NCBI RefSeq assembly: GCF_000349565.1
Contig: NZ_KB714617.1
Span: forward strand, 1-64,000
Source: Curtobacterium flaccumfaciens UCD-AKU
GTDB taxonomy: Bacteria > Actinomycetota > Actinomycetes > Actinomycetales > Microbacteriaceae
Direction of reading: 5' to 3'
Length of the DNA: 64,000 bases
Within the stretch, counting starts at the first letter, position 1, and each line of letters opens with the position of its first letter. Below the pieces are notes generated by a model. That model did not search any database. It was not told where the DNA came from and saw only the letters and a program-made list of their open reading frames with translations. The translations under genes were made by a program, and so were the position numbers. This document shows, one piece after another, positions 17,652 to 25,373 of the stretch.

Positions 17652-19307
17652 TCACCCCGCGGCGAGCGCCGCCGTCCACACCGCGTGCAGTTCGTCCGCG
17701 GCCCCGGGGTGCGCCACCAGGAAGGGCTCCCCCACGGGCGGGAAGCCCTCGACGGGACCGGATCGCGTCAGCACGACGCCCCCGGCCTCGTGCACGAGCA
17801 GCACCGCGGCGCCGTGGTCGATGGGGTTGAACGCCGACACGCAGCCGCCGATCCCCCGCCCGGCCGCGACCTGCGCGATGGTCAGCGTCCCCGATCCCTG
17901 CACCCGTAGCGTGCACGACCGGTCGGCCAGCGCGTCGAGGAACGCCCCGAAACCCGCCCACGGTCGGTGCCCGTCGAGCTCGGTGCCGACGACGGCGCCG
18001 GCGAGCGGCCGGGGTGCGTCGTCGAGTCGGAGCTGCCGGTCGCGCAGGGTGGCACCGCGCCCGCGTCGCGCCTCGAGCACCTCACCGCGCCAGGGGTCCG
18101 CGACGACGCCGACGAGTGGGCGTCCGCCACGGGTCAGGCAGAGTGACATCGAGGTCCAGGGGACTCCGTTCGCCAGGTTCGTGGTGCCGTCGACGGGGTC
18201 GAGGAACCAGCGGTGCCGGTCGCCGGGGGCCTCGCCGTACTCCTCGCCGGTGAACCCGTGCGTCGGGAACACCATCCGCACGCGGGAGCGGACGTGCTGC
18301 TCCACCAGGCGGTCGACGTCGGTGACCAGGTCGGCGGGGTTGGCCTTCGTGTGGACCTCGCTGACGGGGTGTTCCCGCGTGTAGGCGATGACCTCGTGGG
18401 CGATGCGGTGGGCCAAGGCCTGGGCGCGCGAGGCGACCTCGGTCTCGGTGGCCTCGCGGTCACGCTCGGGCCAGCCGTCGCGTTCCGCCGCCGACAACGC
18501 GGCGCCGATGGCCCCGACGTCGTTCGTGGTGATCGAGTCGACGCCGAGCCGGGCGGCCCAGATCGCGGGTTCGACGTCGTCGATGGTCCAGACGGCGACG
18601 CGCAGGCCCAGGGCGTGCGCGACCTCGACGGTGTGCGGGGTGAGGAAGGCGACGTCGAGGTTGAGCGTCGACGGGTGGAGCGCGTCGAGGTCCGCGGGGA
18701 CGGGCGGGTCGAGCGACTCCCACGCCAGCCAGACGTCGGCGTCGGGCAGCACGGAGCGGACGGCTGCCATCGCCGCGGGCGCCCCGCACCAGGCCACCGC
18801 GGTGGAACCGGTGAAGCCCGCGACGGTGCGGGCGGCGACCAGGGCGTCCTCGGCGTCGGTCAGGTCGACGAGCAGGGTCGACCGGCAGCCGTCGAGGCGT
18901 TCGAGCGCACCGTCGAGCCGCGGGATCCGGTCGAGGCCGTTGCCGAGCCGCGCGACGTCGCACCAGTCGACGTCGGCCACGCGGCGGGCGTCGCCCCACA
19001 TCCGGCCGAGGGTCTCGTCGTGCAGCAGGACGGCGACGCCGTCGGCGGTGCGACGGACGTCGACCTCGATCACCTCGGCGCCGAGCGCCTCGGCGACCGC
19101 GAGGGCGGGCAGCGTGTTCTCGCGCCGGACGCGCGGCGCACCACGGTGAGCGACGAGGCGTGGCGGACGCACGCCGGGCCTGGCGTCCAGGCTGGTCGAG
19201 ACCACACGGTCGACCGCAGCGACAGACGCAGACGCAGACGCAACCGAGGCTGACGCAGCCGACGCAGACGACACGGCCGCAACCGGCGTCGGGACCCCCG
19301 CGCTCAT
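17652..19307 (-). CDS. Fused glycerophosphodiester phosphodiesterase-inositol monophosphatase
   Basis: A 551-residue two-domain enzyme. After a low-complexity Ala/Ser N-terminus, residues ~50-270 are a GDPD domain: H54-R55-G56, E63, E81/D83 and H96-D97 in LLHDETLGR. The family EIK motif is replaced by VDLT (D148). Residues ~290-545 are an inositol monophosphatase domain: D330, E355/E356, D370-P-V-D373-G-T and D497. Start ATG 19307 overlaps the stop of the importer ATPase, making it the last gene of the operon. The natural combined reaction would be cleavage of glycerophosphoinositol and dephosphorylation of inositol phosphate; this is inference. Both domains also occur separately in other pathways. 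Confidence 0.88.
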   Translation of the reverse strand: MSAGVPTPVAAVSSASAASASVASASASVAAVDRVVSTSLDARPGVRPPRLVAHRGAPRVRRENTLPALAVAEALGAEVIEVDVRRTADGVAVLLHDETLGRMWGDARRVADVDWCDVARLGNGLDRIPRLDGALERLDGCRSTLLVDLTDAEDALVAARTVAGFTGSTAVAWCGAPAAMAAVRSVLPDADVWLAWESLDPPVPADLDALHPSTLNLDVAFLTPHTVEVAHALGLRVAVWTIDDVEPAIWAARLGVDSITTNDVGAIGAALSAAERDGWPERDREATETEVASRAQALAHRIAHEVIAYTREHPVSEVHTKANPADLVTDVDRLVEQHVRSRVRMVFPTHGFTGEEYGEAPGDRHRWFLDPVDGTTNLANGVPWTSMSLCLTRGGRPLVGVVADPWRGEVLEARRGRGATLRDRQLRLDDAPRPLAGAVVGTELDGHRPWAGFGAFLDALADRSCTLRVQGSGTLTIAQVAAGRGIGGCVSAFNPIDHGAAVLLVHEAGGVVLTRSGPVEGFPPVGEPFLVAHPGAADELHAVWTAALAAG

Positions 19308-20404
19308 CGTGCGACCTCGAGCAGCACGCCGTCGCGGTGCACGAGCACTTCGCCCAGGCGCACCCCGGTCTCGGTGCCGACCGCCGGCGGTGGCCCGGTG
19401 ACGTAGGCGCGGAGCTCCGCGCCGTCGGTGCTGAGCACGACCTCGGCGAAGTGGCCGCGCATGAGCACCCGTGCGACGGTCGCACGGATCGGCGAGTCAT
19501 CGGTGAGCACGACCTGCTCCGGGCGGACCAGCACCGTGTCGGCCGCGGTCGGGCTGACGGACGTGCCGGCGAGGAACCGGCCGGTGACGACGCTCGTCGA
19601 ACCGATGAACGACGCGACGAACCCGGTGGCGGGGCGGGCGTAGAGCTCGGTCGGTGTGGCGATCTGCTCGATCCGGCCGTCGTGCATGACGGCGATCCGG
19701 TCGGAGATGCTGAGCGCTTCGTCCTGGTCGTGCGTCACGATCACGGTCGTGATGCCGAGGCGCTGCTGGATGCGCCGGATCTCGTCGCGGACACTGACGC
19801 GGAGCTTCGCGTCGAGGTTCGACAGCGGCTCGTCGAGGAGCAGCACGTCCGGCTCCTGCACGATCGCGCGGGCCAGGGCCACGCGCTGCTGCTCACCGCC
19901 CGAGATCGCGGTCGGCTTCGAGCCGGCGTGGTGGCTCAGCCCGACGAGCTCGAGCGCGTCGCGCACCCGCTCGGCGACCCGCTGCTTCGGCACCCGTCGG
20001 GTCCGCAGCGGGAACGCGACGTTCTGCGTCACCGTCATGTGCGGCCACAGCGCGTAGTTCTGGAACACCATCGCGCTCGGTCGGCGCTCCGGACCGAGCG
20101 ACGTGACGTCGCGGTCCCCCATCGTCACGACGCCGCCGTCGGCGGGCAGGAACCCCGCCACCATGCGGAGCGTCGTGGTCTTGCCGCAGCCCGACGGCCC
20201 GAGGAGCGAGACGAGCTCGCCCTTCGCGACGTCGAGGTCGATGCCCGCGACGACGTCGCGTCCGCCGAGCGTCTTGCGCAGTCCCCGGATGGTGAGTCCG
20301 CCGGTCCGGTCCGTCGTGCTGCCGTCGGCCTGGAGGCCCGGTGTGCGTTCCGCGACGAGCGCCTTGTCCGTCATCTGGTCGCCTTTCGTGCTGGTGGTGG
20401 TCAT
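19304..20404 (-). CDS. ABC importer ATP-binding protein (FbpC/PotA type)
   Basis: A 366-residue importer ATPase. Walker A is GPSGCGKTT, the signature ISGGEQQRVALA, Walker B DVLLLDEPLSNLD and the switch His in VIVTHDQDEAL. A C-terminal OB-fold (TOBE-like) domain follows. ATG 20404 overlaps the permease stop as ATGA, matching every other junction in this operon. An internal ATG at 20374 has an AAAGG ribosome site and is a real alternative. It energises the two permeases encoded just upstream. Confidence 0.92.
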   Translation of the reverse strand: MTTTSTKGDQMTDKALVAERTPGLQADGSTTDRTGGLTIRGLRKTLGGRDVVAGIDLDVAKGELVSLLGPSGCGKTTTLRMVAGFLPADGGVVTMGDRDVTSLGPERRPSAMVFQNYALWPHMTVTQNVAFPLRTRRVPKQRVAERVRDALELVGLSHHAGSKPTAISGGEQQRVALARAIVQEPDVLLLDEPLSNLDAKLRVSVRDEIRRIQQRLGITTVIVTHDQDEALSISDRIAVMHDGRIEQIATPTELYARPATGFVASFIGSTSVVTGRFLAGTSVSPTAADTVLVRPEQVVLTDDSPIRATVARVLMRGHFAEVVLSTDGAELRAYVTGPPPAVGTETGVRLGEVLVHRDGVLLEVAR

Positions 20405-21213
20405 CGGATCTGGAAGCCGTCCGCCAGACGGCCGCCCATGATGTGCTTCCGGGCGAGCAGCAGCAGGACCACGGACGGGATGCTCAGCGCGATCGCGAAC
20501 ACCGCCGAGACCTGACGCGGGGAGTTGAGGACGAGCGAGTACATCGCCGTCGGCATCGTCATGTACGTCGGGGCGCCGACCAGGTACGTGCCCTGTGCCT
20601 CGTCGAAGGACGCCAGGAACGACATCACCATCGCGACGAGGATCCCCGGCCAGGCGATCGGGAACGTCACCTTCCAGAAGGTGCGCCAGCGGCTGGCCCC
20701 GGCGTCGCGGGCGGCTTCCTCGAGGGACCGTGGCACGGCCGAGAACGCCGCGGCGGGCAGCCACGTCATGAAGACGACGCAGCCCAGGACGTGCACGATC
20801 AGGATCCCGGTCACCGTGTTCATGAGGTTCAGCGCGGTGAACATCGCCGACATCGTGACGAAGAGGCCCATCTTCGGGAACGCGTTCGTGGCGAACAGTC
20901 CGACGAGCACGAGCCGCCGCCCGGGGAACTCGATGCGGCTGATCGCCCAGGCAGCGGGCAGACACACGACCGCGGCGATGAGGACCGTGAGCGGCGCGAG
21001 GACGAGCGAGTTCTGCACCGCGACGGCCAGGCTGCGGTCCTCGAACACGGTGCCCCACCACTGCAGGGTCCAGCCGTCGGGCAGCAGGTTCGGGTAGGTC
21101 CACGTCGTGGCGAAGGCACGGGCGGCCAGCCAGACGAGCGGACCGAGGATGAACACCGCCAGCACGATCGCGGTCGCCCAGACGAGGGCGTTGCCGGTCA
21201 GACGCTTGATCAC
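20401..21213 (-). CDS. ABC importer permease 2
   Basis: A 270-residue BPD-type permease with six hydrophobic helices. The coupling motif EEAARDAGASRWRTFWKVTFPIAWPGI is the EAA loop that contacts the ATPase. Start GTG 21213 overlaps the stop of permease 1 by four bases. It belongs to the Fe/polyamine/glycerol-phosphate/aminoethylphosphonate importer group, and its partners are the ATPase, permease 1 and the lipoprotein. Confidence 0.92.
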   Translation of the reverse strand: MIKRLTGNALVWATAIVLAVFILGPLVWLAARAFATTWTYPNLLPDGWTLQWWGTVFEDRSLAVAVQNSLVLAPLTVLIAAVVCLPAAWAISRIEFPGRRLVLVGLFATNAFPKMGLFVTMSAMFTALNLMNTVTGILIVHVLGCVVFMTWLPAAAFSAVPRSLEEAARDAGASRWRTFWKVTFPIAWPGILVAMVMSFLASFDEAQGTYLVGAPTYMTMPTAMYSLVLNSPRQVSAVFAIALSIPSVVLLLLARKHIMGGRLADGFQIR

Positions 21214-22244
21214 TGCTGCTCCTGACGCTTCTTGTCGAGCTCGCCCGCGTTCGAGCGGACCGTCGAGCGGAGGTAGAAGACGCTCGCAGCCGCGGCGAAC
21301 GCGAACACGATGAACGCCATCGCCGTCGACTGCTGCGGACGGTTGTAGGCCTGGAAGTACTTCGAGATGTCGACGCCGAGCATCGTCGGGGCGTTCGGGC
21401 CGGTGAAGTACGGCACGGTGAACGACCCGAGGACGCCGATGACGGTGAACGTCGTCGCGATGACGAGCGGGGTCGCGGCCATCGGCAGGAGCACCTGCCA
21501 GACGACGCGCCAGGTGCTCGCCCCGGCGTCCTTCGCGGCCTCGACCAGGGCATCCGGGGTGCCCTGGAGCGCCCCGGCGATCATCAGCACCGCGAACGGC
21601 AGGCTGGTCCAGACGCTGCCGAACACCACGGCGACGAGGGTGTAGCCCCACACCGGGACGTCGAGGCCGAACTGCGCCCCGAGGCTGCGGAGGAAGCCCT
21701 GCGCGTCGGTGAAGGTCAGGATCGACCAGCTCGCGATGACCACCGGCACGAAGATCGGCACCACGGCCAGGACGCTGAGGGTCTTGCCGAGGAAGCCTCC
21801 GCGGAGCCGCAGGATCACCGCGACGACGACCGCCAGCCCCACGGTCAGGCCGGTCGACAGCGCCGTGACCCCGAGCGTCGCGACCAGGTCACGCAGGAAC
21901 GTGGGGTTGCCGAGCAGGGTGGTGTAGACCGCGAACGAGAAGCCGCGCACGGTGTCGCCGCCGATGTCGGCGAGCGCCTGGTTCAGGCCGCCGGTGAACC
22001 CGAGGCTGAACAGGGCGGCGTTCACCACCGGGACGCCGACGAACAGGATGACGACGAGCACCGGGGCGGCGACGAGGGCGAGGCCCTGCCACCGCCGGCG
22101 GCGGGCCAGCCGTTCCTGCGTCGTGCGCCCGCCAGCGGGGTGCGCCGGGCCCTGGGCGTGGGGCGGGACGGGCGGGAGGCCAGTGGCGGAGTCGCCACGG
22201 GCCTCCCGGCCGGTTGCTGGGCCGTCCTGGACGGTCTGGGTCAC
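21210..22244 (-). CDS. ABC importer permease 1 with repeat-derived N-terminus
   Basis: A 344-residue BPD-type permease. The EAA loop is VEAAKDAGASTWRVVWQVLLPMAATPL. GTG 22244 overlaps the stop of the binding protein (GTGA). The first ~45 residues, before the RRRRW positive cluster and helix 1, are encoded partly by a hairpin (22171-22211) that matches the terminator-like repeats elsewhere in the window and gives GREARGDSATGLPP. This looks like an intergenic repeat captured in frame. Confidence 0.9.
   Translation of the reverse strand: MTQTVQDGPATGREARGDSATGLPPVPPHAQGPAHPAGGRTTQERLARRRRWQGLALVAAPVLVVILFVGVPVVNAALFSLGFTGGLNQALADIGGDTVRGFSFAVYTTLLGNPTFLRDLVATLGVTALSTGLTVGLAVVVAVILRLRGGFLGKTLSVLAVVPIFVPVVIASWSILTFTDAQGFLRSLGAQFGLDVPVWGYTLVAVVFGSVWTSLPFAVLMIAGALQGTPDALVEAAKDAGASTWRVVWQVLLPMAATPLVIATTFTVIGVLGSFTVPYFTGPNAPTMLGVDISKYFQAYNRPQQSTAMAFIVFAFAAAASVFYLRSTVRSNAGELDKKRQEQQ
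22171..22211. repeat. GGAGG-family hairpin inside a coding sequence
   Basis: The arm 22171-22188 pairs with 22193-22211 around a GAGT loop. The core GTGGCGGaGTCGCCACGGGCCTCC matches the terminator at 49249-49300 apart from one base. Here it encodes part of the N-terminus of permease 1. Confidence 0.7.
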
Positions 22245-23395
22245 TGCGGGACCTTCGCGTCCCACGCCGCGTTCATGTCGGCGGCGAAGTCGCTCTGGAA
22301 CCCGAGGCGGAGCTGCGAGGGGTTCGCGTCGGTGAACTGCTCGGCGACCGACTTCGGCAGGCTGTCGAGCGGGATCACCGGGTAGCCGGAGACGGCGCTC
22401 GCGACGAGCTGCTGCCCCTTCGCGCTGAGCACGAAGTCGGCGAGCTTCTCGGCTGCCGCCTTCTTCGCCTTGGGCTCGGTCTTCGGGATGCCGAGGAAGC
22501 TCGCGCTGCCGGTGAACGACGGGTCGTCGATCTGCACGGCCTTGGTGGTCTTCGGGATGATGCCGGTCTTCTGCGAGGTGATGAACTGGTCGCTCCAGAC
22601 CGGGGCCATCGCGATCTGACCGCTGCCGAGCAGCTGCACGACCTGGTCGTTGCCGTTCGGGTAGACGCCCTTCTGGTACGTCGACGGGCCGAGGTCCTTC
22701 AGGGCCGCGAAGCCCTTGTCCCACTTCGACTCGAGCGACTTGTCGTACTTCGTCTGCATCGTCTCCTGCTCGGCGGGCGTCAGGTACTTCGCGAGCACCG
22801 TGGCCACGAACGAGCCACCCGAACCGCCGGACGACGGGGAGTTGTAGGCGAACTCGCCCGGGTTGGCCTTGATCCAGGCGAGCAGGTCGTCGAGGGTCTT
22901 CGGCGGGTCCGTGACCTTCTTCGCGTCGTACGCCAGCAGCACGCTCGAGGCGCGGTACGGGATGGCGCTGTCGCCGCCCTGCTGCTTCGTGGCGTCGGGG
23001 ACGTCCTTGAGGTTCGGGATGGTGCTGTCGCTGACCGTGCTGAGCAGCCCGGCCTTGCCGGCGGTGGTGACGAAGCCTGCGTCGACGAGGTCGTACGCGA
23101 CGGACTTGCCGGCCTTGACCGCGGTGGCGAGGTTCGCCTGCGTCTGGGCGTCGTGCTCGCCGTGCAGGTCGATGCTCGTGCTGACCTTGATCTTCGGGTT
23201 CGCCTTCTCGAAGGCGGGGATGAGCGACTTGTCCCAGAGGTCCTGGACGTTGGTGTCGCCGCTGATGAACACGGTGAGGCTGGTGGTGCCGTTGCCGTCG
23301 GCAGCGTTCGAGGCGTTGGCGCTCTGGACGCAGCCGGAGAGTGCGACGGTCGCGGCTGCCGCGATGGCGAGGCCGGCGAGGGCTCGGGTCTTCAC
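22241..23395 (-). CDS. ABC importer substrate-binding lipoprotein
   Basis: A 384-residue extracellular binding protein of the type 2 periplasmic-binding fold. The N-terminus (KTRALAGLAIAAAATVALSGC) is a lipoprotein signal with lipobox LSGC. The mature part contains LTVFISGDTNVQDLWDKSLIPAFEK and DLVDAGFVTTAGKAGLL, resembling the iron(III)/2-aminoethylphosphonate/glycerol-phosphate binding proteins. GTG 23395 has GGGAG eight bases upstream. First gene of the five-gene importer operon; a palindrome 113 bp upstream may control it. The substrate is inferred only from the fused hydrolase at the operon end. Confidence 0.9.
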   Translation of the reverse strand: MKTRALAGLAIAAAATVALSGCVQSANASNAADGNGTTSLTVFISGDTNVQDLWDKSLIPAFEKANPKIKVSTSIDLHGEHDAQTQANLATAVKAGKSVAYDLVDAGFVTTAGKAGLLSTVSDSTIPNLKDVPDATKQQGGDSAIPYRASSVLLAYDAKKVTDPPKTLDDLLAWIKANPGEFAYNSPSSGGSGGSFVATVLAKYLTPAEQETMQTKYDKSLESKWDKGFAALKDLGPSTYQKGVYPNGNDQVVQLLGSGQIAMAPVWSDQFITSQKTGIIPKTTKAVQIDDPSFTGSASFLGIPKTEPKAKKAAAEKLADFVLSAKGQQLVASAVSGYPVIPLDSLPKSVAEQFTDANPSQLRLGFQSDFAADMNAAWDAKVPQ

Positions 23396-23507
23396 GTGGG
23401 TACTCCCTGTTCCGTGGGTGATGCGGTGGGGGTCGTGCGGGGTGGGGGTGGTGCGGGGGCTGGTGCGGTGGTGCGGTGGTGCGGGGTGCTGGTCGGGCGG
23501 GCCGTGT

Positions 23508-23519
23508 GGGAACGTTCCC
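23508..23519. promoter_or_regulatory. Candidate LacI-type operator
   Basis: The perfect 12-bp palindrome GGGAACGTTCCC with central CG lies 113 bp before the importer operon start. Its form fits LacI/GalR operators, and a LacI regulator is encoded at 25370-26383. Confidence 0.5.
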
Positions 23520-23542
23520 GCGCCGGGGTCGAGTGTGGCGCT

Positions 23543-23595
23543 GCCGGGTGAACTCCGGGTGCCTCCGGCGTCGCCGCCGGGTGAACTCCGGGTGC
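23543..23595. repeat. 20-bp direct repeat upstream of the importer operon
   Basis: GCCGGGTGAACTCCGGGTGC occurs at 23543-23562 and again at 23576-23595, a 33-bp period (three helical turns). With the palindrome at 23508 it makes up most of the recognisable structure in the 479-bp gap 23396-23874. Confidence 0.7.
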
Positions 23596-23639
23596 GGGGC
23601 GCGGGCGGCGGGCGCGGGCGGCGGGCGTGGGCGCGGTGA

Positions 23640-23872
23640 CGGCGCACGGTGCGAGTTCCGACGCCCCGTGCGGGGTTGACGGCTTCGTGCCCGGCTACAA
23701 CCCGGCACGGAGCGGGCTGCTCGCCCCCGACCGGCGAACGATGCACGGTGCGCGGCCCCGTTCGCTGCCGACGACCCCGCACCGAGCGGCCAGGTCCGCG
23801 GTGGGCGACGAACCGCGCACCGTGCGCACCGGCAAGATGCCGAACAATCTCGCACGGTGCGTGACTGATAGC
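23640..23872. repeat. Cluster of CGCAC(C/G)GTGCG palindromes
   Basis: Copies of, or close variants of, the 11-bp palindrome (for example GCGCACGGTGCGAG, GATGCACGGTGCGCG, GCGCACCGTGCGCA and CTCGCACGGTGCGTG) are spread over about 230 bp between the importer operon and the AbiEi-like gene. The same words build the 162-bp array. Confidence 0.65.
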
Positions 23873-23874
23873 CC

Positions 23875-24825
23875 TCAGCGCGACATGCGGACTCCGGCCT
23901 TGCGGAGCTTCGCGCGGAGGACCCACTCGTTGCGCAGGTCCGACCAGGTGAGCCGCACCACGGTTCGCACCTCGGGGAACGCGCGGAGCCGGTCTTCCCG
24001 GATCTTCTCGTCGAACAGCGCTTCCTCCGGTGTCCGTCCCCGCAGGTACGCACTGCTCCGGTACTTCACGGCTCCGTCGAACTCGACCACGACCCCGGCA
24101 TCCGGGAACCAGAAGTCCACCACGATGTCCGGCTCGCCGAGTGCCCGGAAGCGGTGCTGGAGGACCGGCGGTGGTGTCCCGAACTGGTCGAACCGCGCTC
24201 GTGCGTACGACTCCCCCGGTGAGTCCGATGCGGCATCGGCGAACCCTATCGCCCGGAGTGCCCGACGTCGTCCCTTCTGCCCGCGCCGCTCGATCGCCGA
24301 TAGGACGTCCTCGCGTTCGACCTCGCGACGCAGGAGCGCATCGAGGGACACGACTGCGTCGGTGAACGGCAGTGTGAGTGCGAGGTCGGTCGCCAGCCGA
24401 TCGAGTCCGCACAACAGCAGCCCGTCGAGCGTGGCGACCGGACGCTCGTTCCGTTCGGGGTCGAGGTCGGCGTGCACCACGAAGGTCGCGTTCGTGGTGC
24501 GCCGGTCGGCACCGCGTGAGGTCACGTGGATCCGGGTCGGTGGCGGGGTGAGCAGGGGCACACCGAACACGACGGCGGCGGAGACGTGTGAGATCAGGTC
24601 TCCTGGCCGGATCCGGTCGGCGAACGAGCGCAGCCGGAGGTGGTGCTGTTCAGTGGGGTGGAGTGCGGCCCATCCCGAAGACTCCGCGTAGAGTCCGCGT
24701 GCTACCCGTGTGAGCTCCCCCGCAGCGGCCCGACGTCTGATGACATCGGACTCGTCGGGGCGCTGGGCGGAGGTTCGGTACGTGAGGACTTCGGGGACCG
24801 GTGCGAGCTTGAGGTTCATCGACAT
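23875..24825 (-). CDS. AbiEi/DUF559-like protein
   Basis: A 316-residue protein with an AbiEi-antitoxin-like winged helix at the N-terminus (DVIRRRAAAGELTRVARGLYAES), a middle region with ISHVSAAVVFGVPL, and a DUF559/Vsr-like C-terminus: SPGES, DIVVDFWFPDAGVVVEFDG and RTVVRLTWSDL. No AbiEii-type toxin gene is adjacent. It shares architecture with the protein at 387-1319. ATG 24825 was chosen for the compact N-terminus; ATG 24819 is equally possible. Either DNA binding or nuclease activity is plausible; neither is shown. Confidence 0.75.
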   Translation of the reverse strand: MSMNLKLAPVPEVLTYRTSAQRPDESDVIRRRAAAGELTRVARGLYAESSGWAALHPTEQHHLRLRSFADRIRPGDLISHVSAAVVFGVPLLTPPPTRIHVTSRGADRRTTNATFVVHADLDPERNERPVATLDGLLLCGLDRLATDLALTLPFTDAVVSLDALLRREVEREDVLSAIERRGQKGRRRALRAIGFADAASDSPGESYARARFDQFGTPPPVLQHRFRALGEPDIVVDFWFPDAGVVVEFDGAVKYRSSAYLRGRTPEEALFDEKIREDRLRAFPEVRTVVRLTWSDLRNEWVLRAKLRKAGVRMSR

Positions 24826-24950
24826 ACTCGTGATGCTCCGGATCCTCCGCCTTCGGAGCAGCACCGCGTGGGCGTGCTGTGGAGCAGCAGCCGCGCCGAG
24901 CACCTTGTGGAGGAATGAGCGAGCAGCCCGAGGCCTGCGAGAATGAGCGG

Positions 24951-25373
24951 GTGAACGCACGCACCTGGGGTTGGCTCGCAGCCGTCATCGACGTCGTCCT
25001 CATCGTCGTCTTCGCGCTCATCGGGCGCTCGTCCCACGGTGAGGCGAACACGGCGCTGGCGCTGTGGACGACCGCCTACCCGTTCCTGGCCGGTTGGGCG
25101 ATCGGGTACGTGGCGAGCGGAGCCTGGGCACGACCACTGCGTTTGTGGCCGACCGGCGTCCTGGTCTGGGTGCTAACGGTCTTCGTCGGTCTGGCGATCC
25201 GTGTCGTCACCGGCCAGGGCGACGTCGACGGCAACCCGCTGCCGATCTCGTTCGTCATCGTCGCCACGATCGTGCTCGGGGTGTTCCTGCTCGGTTGGCG
25301 GGCGATCGTCCGCGGTGTGCTCCGGTCCACCTCGTCGCGGTCGCGGCAGGATGCTGCAGCGACCGACGCGTGA
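24951..25373 (+). CDS. DUF3054 family membrane protein
   Basis: A 140-residue protein with four hydrophobic helices and the family pattern WLAAVIDVVLIVVFALIGRSSHGE, AYPFLAGWAIGY and LPISFVIVATIVLGVFLLGWRA. GTG 24951 begins just before helix 1; ATG 24915 is an alternative with GGAGG almost abutting it. Its stop overlaps the LacI start (GTGA), so both are cotranscribed. The family function is unknown. Confidence 0.8.
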   Translation: MNARTWGWLAAVIDVVLIVVFALIGRSSHGEANTALALWTTAYPFLAGWAIGYVASGAWARPLRLWPTGVLVWVLTVFVGLAIRVVTGQGDVDGNPLPISFVIVATIVLGVFLLGWRAIVRGVLRSTSSRSRQDAAATDA

